DNA from: Rallus limicola
Lineage: Eukaryota; Chordata; Aves; Gruiformes; Rallidae
Reading direction: 5' to 3'
NCBI GenBank assembly: GCA_022605955.1
Contig: JAKCOZ010000012.1
Location: forward strand, 25,418,015 to 25,482,014
Length of the DNA: 64,000 bases
Part shown: positions 36,701 through 48,991 of the stretch, piece by piece
Numbering within the stretch: the stretch's first letter is position 1
Layout of the letters: every line of letters starts with the position of its first letter
Program-made: the position numbers and the translations under genes
The notes under the pieces: generated by a model
Seen by the model: only the letters and a program-made list of their open reading frames with translations
Told to the model about the DNA's origin: nothing
Database searches by the model: none

Positions 36701-39700
36701 AACAAAGAAATAACTAACTTTAACCAAAGAGCTTCCTTCAATATTTTATCTATTACTCTGAACATCGTTGAGTCCACTACAAAGGCTACGCCACAAAGTC
36801 AGGATATCATCCTTCTGCCATCAACAAGTCCTTCATACCAACAGATGCTGTGAAGGGAAGGGAGGGCAAAACCCCACACTGCTCCCAGTGCTGCAACATC
36901 TTTCAAAACTCAGGCTTAAAGAGTCACTCACTCCTAAACAGAAAGCAGGATGCAGTGAAAAATCCCACTTCACTCTGAAAAGTAAAACATAAACAGAAAA
37001 ATCTAGATGAAGCCTAATTTCTATTGGCAAGATACTCGTATTTATTCCATTGTTAATACATAAGAAGGGATTTATTTGCTGTATTTGAATTTGAATTCAG
37101 AGCATTAAAAGCAACGTATGCTGAATAATTTAAGCTCTAATGTATTTCCCTGAATGGAACATGCTCTCAGGAGAGGTGAGCAAAAGAATCAGTTTACATT
37201 GCACAAATGGACAGTAGGTAAAGAAAGATTTCCCTAAACACAACAGAGCAATACAATTTACAATCTCTGGCTTTATATAAACTACTATAAATCTGTTTTT
37301 CATATTTTGGCTAATGTAAAACTCTTGTAGCTGAACCATAATGGCATTCAATTCTTATGCCTGAATAGTTTGAAGGAAACAAGATGCATCCAACATATGG
37401 GTGGAGAAAGGGAAGGAGAATTTCAAATAATTAATCAAAACTAGGAAAGAATTATAAACTAGTTCTTTGAAAGGAGTTCTGGATGTGGTACAGAGGGGTT
37501 GCAGGCTCTTCAAATTTAATCCTTCACATCAGTACAAGTACTTAAATATCATAGCTGTGTTTCACAGAAGAGGACAATACTTTTGTCCTTGGGTTCTCAC
37601 CAAAGGCAATTTGAATCCATGTTTTACACATACAAAGCCCTTTTAACCAAAATCACACAGCTCTTGGCTTTCCTAGGCTTTATGCAATGCTAGAGGTGCA
37701 TTAGAGAAAGAGAGGAATTTGACTTGTAAGGGATAGAGAGGTAAGAAAGAAGATCAGGAGAAAGAAAAGACAACCCTTCACCCTGATTAGCAAGTCAGAT
37801 GTTTGGCAAAGCTGTCAGATCAGGAGAGAGTAAAAAAGCATTGGTGACTCTCCAGTATTAGTTTTCAGGTTCTCAAGTTTAATTTGCCAAATGCCAGAAT
37901 CCAGGAGCGGGGTTTTTAATGCACATCACAGAATATCTCATACCTTGAGTAGCATGGTTTGATTTAGGAATTAAAGCATTGAGGTATGTCATTATTGCAA
38001 ATGATATAATGGCTTTAAAAAGCTAAGAACATTAGTTCATTTATGGCTTGTACTGAAGGAAAGGCACAGCTGACTGTTTGATGATGAGTCAAGGGAAAGC
38101 AGCAATGCAGCTGTCATGAAAAACACCTTGTTTGGTTCAAGGCACTACTGGAGTCCAACCAAATTGGGAGCAAGCAGTCAAAGAAGAGGCAAAAGCACAA
38201 ATTGACAAGCCCTAGATCAATGCCCTGAAGCTCCCCGCGGGGCATCTGCCTAAAAAGGGCTGGTGGAAATGTCATTTCCCTTATTAGAATAAAAAGATTC
38301 TTTTTTAAAAGAAAGGGCAGAAAGGTGGGGGGGTTTCTCCATGCACAAGGATAGCCATCCCCAGCCTGGATTCCTGCCACCAAAAGTAATCAAGAGAGGT
38401 GAGAAATGGTCTTTGTATGTAGGAAAATACCACACACCCACTGCTGGGCTGCCTCTGAAGGAGCCAACCAACACCAATTAATGCAGAGTCAACAAAAGAG
38501 CACCAAATCTATTGGTGTAGGAGGCTAAATGGCTAATTTAAAGTTACACAGCAAGAAATTCCTTACTGAAGAAGTAAATAGCTTGGAACCCATCAGCTGT
38601 ATTGCATGTGTGCTTAGGGATGGCTGAAGGAAAGGATATTACTCAGCAGCTGTAGCTCTGAGGACAAACTATAGCAGTTGTGTACCTGACCCACACAGAT
38701 TCTATGGTAAATCCTACAGTACATGTCTGAGAGAGGCATTTGTATAAACATCTATAAGGCACCCAAGCCCCCATTTATTACAACTTCTTCCCAGGAGCAA
38801 TTGAGTCTTGCATGTGGCAATAAAGGCTGAGAAGAAAATACAACAAAGAGCTGCAATTACTAAAAGAAAAAGCAGAAGAGTCTTTTGAAGCAGTCAACAG
38901 AACCTTACATTTCATTCCATACATCTGCTACTGGAAATTCAGAATATTCTGAGGTCAACTCAGGAGTCATTCAAAGTCCTTTTCCCTCCTGTCACAACTA
39001 CTCAGTTTTTTCTTTCAGATAAATTAAAAGGACATACTCACAGGGGAGACACTCTCTCTCACACACACATCTATTTTTTTCTTTTATTTATTTTTAATTC
39101 TTTCAACTAGCTTTTCATATTGTTTCTTGAAACATCCATTATACTTCAAGTCTAAAAACTGTATGAAAATTTCACATCCTTCTGATACATCATGCATGAT
39201 TTTGGTTCCTTCCAAGAGTAGAAAATCAAAGAGGTCTTTTAAATAGCTGAAACTTTTCATTGTCTGTGTTTCCAAAAAGACCTTTTCCTACAGATTTTCA
39301 GAGGCTACAGATGTGTGCTTTCCAAGCCAAAAACTCAAAGAACAGATCAGGATACTTCAGAAAGCTGTTACATACTAACTTAGTGGTGTGCTGCAGCCAC
39401 ACACTCCTCTTGGGTCTGCATAAAGCCAAAACCCTGGCTTCATCTTTGCACCTGGTGACCTGCAGCCAAGCAGCTTTATCTCCACCCATACATACCCCCT
39501 TCAGGTAAATAAATATGTGTACAGACACATATTTAATCACAGCATTATTCTCCATTTCACATCACAACTGCAATGATAAGCCATATTCCCAATGCTTCCC
39601 ATCTTCCTGGAACCACCACATACATCCCAAAGAGAAGCTGGTGTCTCTGACCGGGGCACCAGCTCTTACTCTGTCCTCTCAACATTTTCACTTCTCTTGA

Positions 39701-40240
39701 TAACAAATAAAAAGTCCCAGCTTTATTACAGCTCTCCAGTTCCTGATGGTCTACGAGCCTGTCTGTCTTCAAGGCTAAGAAAGGTGTAGATTTTTTTATT
39801 TCCATGGTTGGCTTTCACTTTTACCTTAAGGTGCTTTAAAATATATCTTCCCAAGGTAAATGCAGAGCATGTGCCAGCCCCTTTGGTTTCATAATGAAGG
39901 AGGCTTGAGGTAGCTTTGCCCCCCAGTATAAACAAGTGCAGCATCTTTACTGTGCTTCTCCTTTTGAAGGGATAAGAAAGAGAGAACTACCCTAAAGGTA
40001 CAAGGAAAAAAAATACATATCTGAACTTTTTAGCTGTTGAGACAATCTTTCTACACTTCCTAACCATGAGGCTGTAAGATTCAGTGCCAGCCAACACAGC
40101 TCAAGCAAACCAAGCATCACAATGCAGCCTCCTGCATAGTTATTTACTCCTCACCATTAACAAATAGCAATGATGGTGAGTGGCCATAGCTCCACAAACC
40201 ACCATGTAAGAGAAGCTCATTACCAAAGACAGCGTGTGCT
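33711..40240. other. Unique gene-poor stretch, 6.5 kb
   Basis: AT-rich, with (AT)n runs near 35202-35216 and a poly-A run near 36234-36247. A short CT/CA run lies at 39050-39070. A 63-codon minus-strand frame ends at 39084 beside AATAAA but is weakly supported. No transposon is recognised. Confidence 0.4.
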
Positions 40241-40280
40241 GAGCTCCCATGAACTGTGCTGAGCTCCCATGAACTGTGCT
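40241..40280. repeat. Perfect 20-bp tandem duplication
   Basis: The unit GAGCTCCCATGAACTGTGCT occurs twice without a mismatch (40241-40260 and 40261-40280). A third partial GTGCT precedes the first copy, as expected for slippage or an unequal event. Confidence 0.97.
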
Positions 40281-43200
40281 GTAGCACAGTTTTAATGATG
40301 CATTTAGAAACAAATCCCCCTGTATTTCTTTTTAGTTACTCCTATTGTTCTAGAAGTGATTATGTTGGTGACCATGGACTTGGGCTTACTGAAGTTTGGA
40401 GAGCTATTCAGATGAAAATGGAAGAGCTAAATAAGAGCAGATTTGGTGTTATTACACAAACTAAATGAGATCAGGTATGATAAATTCTCCCTTGGAGGAG
40501 AAGTGGAAAAATAAGCTGAAACAACAGACACTCTGAGCTTACAGAAAAGATGTGCCAGAACACAGTAAAGTAGGGAATAAGGAAAATGTGATTGAGGTCA
40601 CCTCTACTTAACCTTTTCTGGGAAGGAAAATGCAGGTAAAACAGAAAGCTGTTAAAAACCTGGGATCAAATGAAAAGTGATTCCACTTAATAAAGTTGCC
40701 TAAAGGTCACCACTTAATAGCAAGATAAATCAAATGGGGAAAAAAAATAAAGGAAGGGAAAAAAAAGAGGAAGATTTCCAAATGAGATCAGCTATACCCA
40801 AAAAGAGAATGTTGCATTTTTTGTCTTCTGACTAGAAGAAAACCTCCAACACAATACTTGTCCTATGGACTTGGGTCATGGGGAAAATAGGAATGGCTGG
40901 TGTTGCTGGGGAGTCCTACACTAGACTTCTACAGCTTATAACCCCAGACCTTAATTGTGCATTTTTTATTTACTTTGCAACACCTTTTCAATTTATTTAT
41001 TTATTTTTTTTAGAGAATAAATGAAGTTCTTGCCAAGACTGGAGAGTTTTTGGAACCAAAGCAGGACATCCAAACAGTTTTACAGATGTTTAAAGAAAGT
41101 TGCATGACCCGTAGCAGTAAAGTCTTGAGAGGGCTAATAACTACTGACAGAACTAAATATAAATGCATGTGTAAGGGTTTGGGTCATCAAATATGCAGAA
41201 CATATTAGCCTTCACTCCAGGAAATTAGGTATTCTTGCTAGAAAGATAAATAGTCACACTCAGTTTGAGCAGAAGGATTAATACGAGGGTTAGTTTATTT
41301 AAAAGCTGATATAGTAGAATAATATATATATATATTTATGAGTATATGCCTTAATTTGTTTCAGTGGAAAAATTACTATTATGTTCAATTTAAAAAAATC
41401 CAAATCAAATCTGAATTTCACTATGCCAGTTAAACACCATGTAATCACCTCTGAGCCCATCAACCGTTCTCTCGTATCCCTGTGCAATCGTATCACCCAG
41501 CATCACTGCACTGCTATATTTAAGTCCTAGGCTGAGTCTTGGTTTTGCTTAACTGTATAATGCCAAATTCCTTAAAAAAAAAAAATTCGATTGCAAGTCA
41601 TTAAATGGCAAGCAGTTTCCTTTTCAAAGTGGGTTTTATAGCGTAACATTACATTGGGCTGCAAAGATAGATTAGCTTGAAATTTGTTCTGTAATTAATT
41701 CACTGGAGAGAAATCTATTTGCATGCAAAAAGAAGGAGACTTAATTAATGGCCAAATATATTTAAATTGATATATCAGCTACTCACAGACAAGTGTACCT
41801 TCATTCCTTATTGAAACCCAGCGCAGCACTGACTAGGTTGTTGGGTTTTTTTTACAATGTGAGACAAAGCCATAGAATGGCTCTCCTGTAAGGAAGGAAA
41901 AGAATCATCCTTTTGTCTGGATTTCAGTAGCTCACTAGATAGGGAATAATTGAGATTGATATTAGTTATAATGAAAATATTAGAGGGGTTTTTAATTATA
42001 AGGAAGCGTTGGTGGGAAAACACCAGTGGGTTTTGCTGAGTTACCCAGTTTGATGGGTCCCTCTGAATACCTCTGAGGAACTCTCTCGTTATAGTCAGTA
42101 GTGGCTTTGTCACAGAAGAAGGGGATATGTTAACAATAGACACTAACAACAAAATTAATGGAAGGAGGAAAGAAAAAACCATCACATAGGTGGACTGGAG
42201 CTGTCTAGTTACAGGGCTACTAAACACAAGGAATCAGCTGTCCAGCCTGTGAATCTTCTCATCTCCCACTGTCATTTTTACACAGTCTAATTTGGTCCTT
42301 GGAAAGTCTGTTAGACAGAGAAGGAACATCTCATGTGAGATGCCAGTCAAAGGAAGCATGGATAGGATGCCTAGGAGTTTTAAAACTCTGTTTTAGGGCT
42401 GACAACTGTGGAATTTGAGGATGTCAAAGAGCGCTGGAGTCCTTTCCACCCTGAAAGACACTGCAAGTACACAGATGCTTACCCTGATGCTTCAAGTCCT
42501 CCAAGAGCCCACACACATACCCTGCACGGCCCTGTCCCCTCTGCTGTGATCCAGAGCTTTACCCAGAGCTCCCAGCTGAGACAGCAAACCTGCCTTCTCT
42601 TCTAAATGTAAAAACTGGCACAGAAAAGCCTTTTCTGGCACTGTCTGTGCTCACGGCTGAGGAAATAGAGTATTTTGTTCTCCTGGGGTGTCAGCCTGAC
42701 TCCTTTGGGAAGGCTTATTTTCACTGAAAGAAATGAAAAGCACAACCTTAAAACACTGCGAGATTTCTATGACCATAATAAATCTCTTCCATTCACTACA
42801 ATTGCTCTGGTTTAACAGGAAACAGGGTCTATTCCCTTTCTGCATGGTACTTCAGCCAACCTAGACCTTAATATTTAAAGATCTCCAAATTGTGTGCCAT
42901 GATTTTTCCCCCTGCCATCTATAAATCGGCACTGTAATGCCAGCTATCAGAATGAGAGAACACCACCTCACGGTCCTACAGAAATGATTGGGGTTTTCCA
43001 ATGTGTTTCCTCTTGCTGGGGAAGCTGGAAACACATTTTGTACCTTTAACACATACAATAAACTTATCACCACTGTACCTCCAGGACACCAAACATCTGG
43101 GTTTGCTCCCTTTGTTAAAGAGAGGGAAGGACTAAAGAAGTGCTTCGCAGTCATAATGACACAGTGGTTCTATTTAAGGGTGTAGAAATACAGACTTTTC

Positions 43201-46200
43201 ACTAAAGCAGCGTGCAGGGACCCTGCTTCAGCTCCTTGGAAAATCTAAATATCTTATCAAGTCTAATTTCAGGCTGCTTGCAGAGAGAAGTACTACACAA
43301 ACTGGCTGCCACTGCCATTAGTTAGTGTGTCTAACAGATGGGTGATGGGCTCCTTGGACAATTAAAAATATTGATCTAATATTCAGGGAGAAAAAAAAAC
43401 CTGACAGGAAAGTCAAATGTGAGCTTGGGTAGAAACATCTCACTCATTAAGCAATTAAAGCTACTGGTTAAATGGAAAAGGCCAAGAACACGTTCAGGCA
43501 GACTTTGTACGGTGTCATCCTTCCATCAACTTCCCATACATGTTATCTGAGTTATTGCCACATGCATCCCTATCTTGGGAGCAGTGCTGCTGCTGAAGTT
43601 GATGTTTGTCTACTAAACAGAAGGCAGCAGAAAAATTAATTCATATTTTATATAAAATTAAAGCAGAACATTCCTCACTGTTGTCTTAATATTTAAACCA
43701 CAGGGCTCAGAATCAGGCCTGTGGCTACAACAAGCATGTAAAAATCAAATTAGGGTAACAAACACACTCAAAGCACTGAAGCAGAAAAAAGTTCAAGTTA
43801 AAAACCATTATTCCCCTATGGTATCCTCCTGAGGAATGTCTTCCCAAGAGCAATGTATTCCTACAAAAACCTGAAAGATTTCTCATGTCCAGTGGATGTC
43901 TTCTTCCCTGGAAGACATTATTTTTCCATTGCTGTGTACCAGGATGACATGAAAGATGCTACAGATCATGTCAGGCAGTACCTGTTGGTTTGTAAGAGAC
44001 TTTCAAATGAGTTAGGAAAAAAAATTAAGCCTCTAAGAGTCTGAGTTTTTGCCATATCATCTCTCCCTACTCTGACTTTTTATTATTTCTGGGAATATTG
44101 CAGTATGAATAATCCTACAGGAAGATAAAAGGTCTGAAACCTAAACTGGATAGCAGCACATACAATTGTTTCTAAAGAATTTTAATACAGGCAGATAAGA
44201 CCTTTGAAACAAAAGTCTTCTTCCTCGCTAGCTACACCAATTGCCTCAAATTTGAAAAGAAGAATTTTCAAGAGATCTGTTCAGTTCTGGTTTTCCATGA
44301 GGATTCTCTCTTCAGAGGGCACGTTGTGCTACACACCAGAAGCCAGCTGAAACAAAAGCCCATCTGCAGAGGATCTAAGAGAAATTAACATTCTGACTGC
44401 ACCACCCTTGCTGTGCTCTCCTGCTACCCAGGGTCTCTGGACAAGGCGCCTGTCCCAACAGCAGTGGGTGACAGGCAGCTGCTTCTCACCAAGACCAAAG
44501 AAAAGCCAAAGCACGAGCATGGGAGCATCTCTAAAGCCTCCCTGTTGATTTTCCACTCATTTTGTTTCCACACATCACCGTTCCAGCAGAACCCAGTCAG
44601 CCTGTGCCAGCATTAGGTCAAACCCACCCAAACACAAAGGTAATGTGTCCCCACAGGCAGCAGAAGCTGCTCTCACAGACAGTCTCTTCTGCAAGGTGCC
44701 ACAGCCTCTGTTTAAAGACTGACAGCTGCTTTCATCAGCCATCAGAGTCCAATATATTTAAAGAGGCAGTACAGTGGAACTAAATTATAAGTTACATAGT
44801 TAAATATTTCACACAGCTCCCGTACTTCTCTTTTTTGTCAACAGAAGATAGGTGGCTTTCCAGAGAATATTCATTCAGTCTGTCACTTGAAATGTCTCTC
44901 TTTAATAATTAACACAAATACTTAACTTTCAAAGATGTTAGCATGTCATTACTTGTCACATAAATTGTAGAGTTGGATACTTGCAGAGGTGTATTTGAAG
45001 ACTGCTGCTGAGCAACTTTCATCGTTCATGAATAAGATATAGGGCATTTCATATTTCATTAGGTATATGCACACTTTCTATAGCTATGAAAGAAAAGTAC
45101 TCAGTGTCTGTTTCTAAAGTAAATGTTCACTTTGAACAGAACTTGAGGCAACAGAGCCCACGGTCTCAGTCCAGAGGTCCTCATCTGCAGCCAACTTTTC
45201 ATGCTAATGATGCAAATGAAGAAGGTCTTTGTGTTAATAGAGGCTGACATACTCTTATGCTGGCTACCTGGAGCCAAGGCTGCTACTCAATCAATTGGCA
45301 ATTAAAAAAGTTAAATCAAAGTATTTAAGACTCAGGTATTTTATTGTTCTCATTTATCTTTACTTAACAGGCTTTGCATCTACATCTTCTTCCCATTCGT
45401 CAGGGAGTCGTTTCCTACCTTAAATTTTCAAAGATGACCCTGATAGGAAAGGGTTCACTGCACCCACAGAGTAATGGTGGTGCCAACACGGTGTGAGTTA
45501 CCAAACTACTGGTCACCTTTCCCCCCTGCAGCTCCAGACCTTCTGGCTTCCCACCCAAATCTGGCTACCTCTGAATTTGTGTGTCCTCTGCTGCTTCAGG
45601 GGAGGGTGTCTTTGTTTAACATCCCAGCTTTGCTAAATGAGAAAATTCTGGTCAGCAGTGGCACCAGTGCTTCCACACAGGCTGCTGTTGGGTTTGATAC
45701 CCTCAGAAAACCAGCGTTTGCAGTCTGAGATGGAAAATGCCACCAGAATTCAGGCTGCTATAACATGTTATCTAGAGAGAGGAGTCTCATATCCATACCC
45801 TGGACAGGGGAAAGGTCCCAGCACAGGAGTTCCAGTGGAAGCATCTGAGGACTTTTAGGATTGTTTCCACTGACCTGTCACCATCATCTCTTCATTCCCA
45901 AACAGCAAAATGCACTGAGCTGAGATACATAGGAACAGTCAGTGCCAAGGACCAGGTGCCTCTGCTAGCTATGTCTGGGGAGGCTGGGAGAAAGGAGGTG
46001 TCCACTCTGGGACAGATGTGCTTTGCACTCATTGAAGGAGCAACCCCAGGGCTCACTTAGCACCCTTGTGGTAGGAAAGGGGGACAGACAAATATTTGCA
46101 CAGATACCCACAGTATGCAAACACATGCCTCCTGCTGCATCCCTCAATCCTCTAGCTTCCAGGAGTGACACCAGGCTGGGATCTGCACTGGGATCACCGA

Positions 46201-47396
46201 GACACGTGGCTCCATCCTCCCTGAAGGAACACATCCTAGGTTCTCCCTTCCCTATTCTTCCTCCCAGAAAAGTTGCTTGCTTTCTTTTCATCCCTTGCTT
46301 GTGAACTTCTTAACAAGCATTTGGTAACCTTTAATTGGAAAAATCCCAGGGCACAGAGCTAGGCAGCAACTTTTCCTCGAGGGACATCTGCCCTGACGAT
46401 TGCACTGTAATACCAGTGCAGAGCTGCAAGAATGCAATTACTCACAAGGGAAGTATTTTAAGCCAAAAGGCAGACATGCATGCATTTGGGTTTGACATCA
46501 GTAAATGTCTAGGCAAATTTGAATTGTGAATCACCCTTGCGTGGTCCTTCATGACTTAACTTCTCCTCGGTGCAAGCAGCATTCATTAACAGCAAGCGAG
46601 TGACTTGGTATGGTCTGGCTTTAAGAGAGGAGACAGCAGTGGAAATTCCCCACTGCAGCATCAAAAGGAAGGACCTGCTTCCCTGGTTAACTCAGCACTG
46701 AAGATAATTTTTTAATGCAATTAAGTGGATGATAAATCGCTACTGATCTGTAGAGATGCAGAAGACAAAGGTCTATTATAATAATTGACAATAGTTATAA
46801 ATTAAAACTAGTTTATAGTCTCAGCTATCCAATCAAAGCTTGAAATTGCAAGGAAACACCACTTGCTAATTTATGGACAGGGAAATGATCATTTATCTGC
46901 ATGATTTACCTGCATCAGTGCAATGTGCCTGTCTGGTTCACGCTCCACCTCTTTTATCCTAAAAACATAATAATACTATTCAGTCCACTCAATCCCCTCC
47001 CTCTCTAATGTAAGATGCATAGCTCTACGGACTGCAGAAGCATCTGCACCAGTCCCTTTGTGTTTTTTGGGGTCTGAGCCTAATCATCTGAGTCTTCCCA
47101 ATGTAGACTCGGCTTCCTTCTCTTGGAGGCAGGAGTACAACATGCAGCGTGCACAATCACACCTATTTGATTCTCACTGAACACTTGAATTAAAGTTTCC
47201 TTACACTTTGAAGACAAGTGTAAAGATTTAAGGTTTGTTTGGTCTTAAGACAAATACTGGTCTTTTAGACCTGGGTCAGGGTTCATGTATCCTAACAAAC
47301 CTCTAAACTGAGTTCTCCTATAGTCAGTGACCAGAGAGTCTCAGTCATATTTGTTCAGGCTGAATTCAACAATATCAGCACATGGAGGCTGCACTA
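40281..47396. other. Unique stretch with weak exon-like frames, 7.1 kb
   Basis: Two short frames sit behind T-rich acceptor-like AG sites (about 40336 and 41014), and a third open segment lies at about 43818-44043. None is recognised, and in the first every frame is closed before a usable donor. (TA)n runs occur near 41320. No mobile element is seen. Confidence 0.4.
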
Positions 47397-47574
47397 TCAG
47401 AGCCCTGGGACAGGCTGCCCAGGGGGGTGTGGAGTCTCCTTCTCTGGAAGTATTCAAGATCCATCTAGACTCCAACCTGTGCAATATGAGCTGGGGAGCA
47501 GCTTTGGCAGGGGGTTGGACCCGATGATCTCTCGAGGTCCCTTCCAACCTCAGTGATTCTATGAGTCTGTGATC
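47397..47574 (+). mobile_element. CR1: CR1 LINE short 3' tail
   Basis: It begins abruptly at 'agagccctgggacaggctgc' and runs to GATTCTATGAGTCTGTGATC. The subfamily is the same as the 546/2782/57724 group ('ctttggcagggggttggacc'). Confidence 0.9.
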
Positions 47575-48412
47575 ACACACTAATTTCATTAGACTGATAG
47601 ATCTCACAGCAGCGGCTTGTCTCTTTGGAAAGCTCATCTAAAGCCTTGAAAAGATCATCTAAAAAATATTTTCAAATGAAAAGACAGTGGGAGACAAATG
47701 AGAAAATATGAAGCGAGACCCTTAAGAGTGGAGTTTGTACCAGTGCCACAGCTAAAAGCAAGATACAGGAATGGGGCTACTCCAGCACCTAGCACAGTAC
47801 ACTAACATCACCAGGGTACCAGGTCCCACTCCAGAATGGAAGTGCTGTTAAACACACCAGCCCAGCACAGGCATTTCAGACAACCGAAATGGACCTGGAT
47901 GCCTGTATGTATCCAGGTTACCTGGTTATGCTCAGTTAAACACCAAACAGTTCCTCCAAATTAGGAGCAGGGAGAAAGAAGGCTGATTCTTCTCATATTT
48001 ATTGCCACGTGGATTAAAAAAAAAATAATAAAAGCTGAGGTACAAAACACTAGTAAGGAGAGACTGTGTTCACCTATAGAAACCACATCCCTAAGCCTTC
48101 CACAGCCTTAGCTTGCATGGTTTTAAATCAACAGTCAACGCACAGCCCAATACAACACCCAGAGTTGTAGACAGTAGGAATAGAAGACAATACTGAAAAT
48201 AGGAGAGATAACAGACACAAAAAACCCACCTCTGGAAGCAGTAGACTTTTTTAAAAATAGATGCCTTTGAACCATGTCAGCTCAATACACATATCTATTC
48301 AGTTGCACGTGGGGAAAAATCTTCAGCCCAGAATAAAACAACACCTCGATGTGTATACACATCACATATTTTTGCCTTGTGGGTGAAATCCCTTCCCCAA
48401 ACATACAGCTTG
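47575..48412. other. Unique spacer
   Basis: Nothing recognisable between the CR1 tail and the solo LTR. Confidence 0.5.
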
Positions 48413-48417
48413 ACAGC
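48413..48417. repeat. Target-site duplication, left copy (ACAGC)
   Basis: ACAGC precedes the LTR terminus TGTCGTGG and is repeated exactly after the other terminus at 48987-48991. Confidence 0.85.
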
Positions 48418-48986
48418 TGTCGTGGTTTCACCCCGGCTGTGGGCAGAGATCCACGCAGCTGCCTGCTCCTTAAAGTAAAAGAGCAGGAGAAAAGGGAAAG
48501 GGGGGGGAACAAGGGAAGGGAAAAGGAAGGGGCAAATAACTCCAAAACCAAGAAACTAAGAGGCCCGTGGGTTGGGATAAGGATAGTTTACTAAGAGAAC
48601 AGAAAGATCAAATATAACAATGCTCACAGGACTTTAGAGCAAAAGAATATGAAACTATTGATACCCAATGCAGTTTCTCACCCAACCACACAGCTCAGGC
48701 CACACCACCCAGAGCTGCCTCGGAACCCGACCGTCCCCCAAGACCCTCGCGTCCCGGAACCGCCCCCCTTCTTCCTCCCATCAGCCCCCCTTTATCCTGG
48801 GCAGGACGTAATTGGCATGGAATACTCTCTTTGGCCCATCTGGGTCACCTGTCCTGGCTTTGACTGTCTGACTGCAACTAGAAACATCAGGGTGTTCTCA
48901 GCACTGCTTTCATTTTAACTCCCAAACACAGCATCCCATCCGCTGCTACAAATGAAGTTAACTCTATCCTGACTGGAACCAGGACA
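48418..48986 (-). mobile_element. Solo LTR of an avian endogenous retrovirus
   Basis: The ends are TGTCGTGGTT and AACCAGGACA, an inverted repeat of ten bases with one mismatch and the canonical TG...CA. The 569-bp element is flanked by ACAGC on both sides and has no internal retroviral sequence, so it is a solo LTR left by LTR-LTR recombination. It aligns along its whole length with the LTR at 62659-63246, with roughly two dozen substitutions and a few small indels by eye. Orientation is minus, taken from that partner, whose internal region lies on the right with a purine tract. A 5-bp duplication is usual for ERVL-type elements, so class III is inferred. Confidence 0.9.
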
Positions 48987-48991
48987 ACAGC
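48987..48991. repeat. Target-site duplication, right copy (ACAGC)
   Basis: Exact copy of 48413-48417 directly after the LTR terminus AGGACA. Confidence 0.85.

Noticed and set aside
41808..42227. 139-codon minus-strand frame with hydrophobic start
   Set aside because: The hydrophobic stretch comes from a T-rich region. No other support.
48349..48918. Open frames inside the solo LTR (and matching ones at 62896-63178)
   Set aside because: They run antisense to the LTR and are shared only because the LTR copies are similar. No gene is implied.
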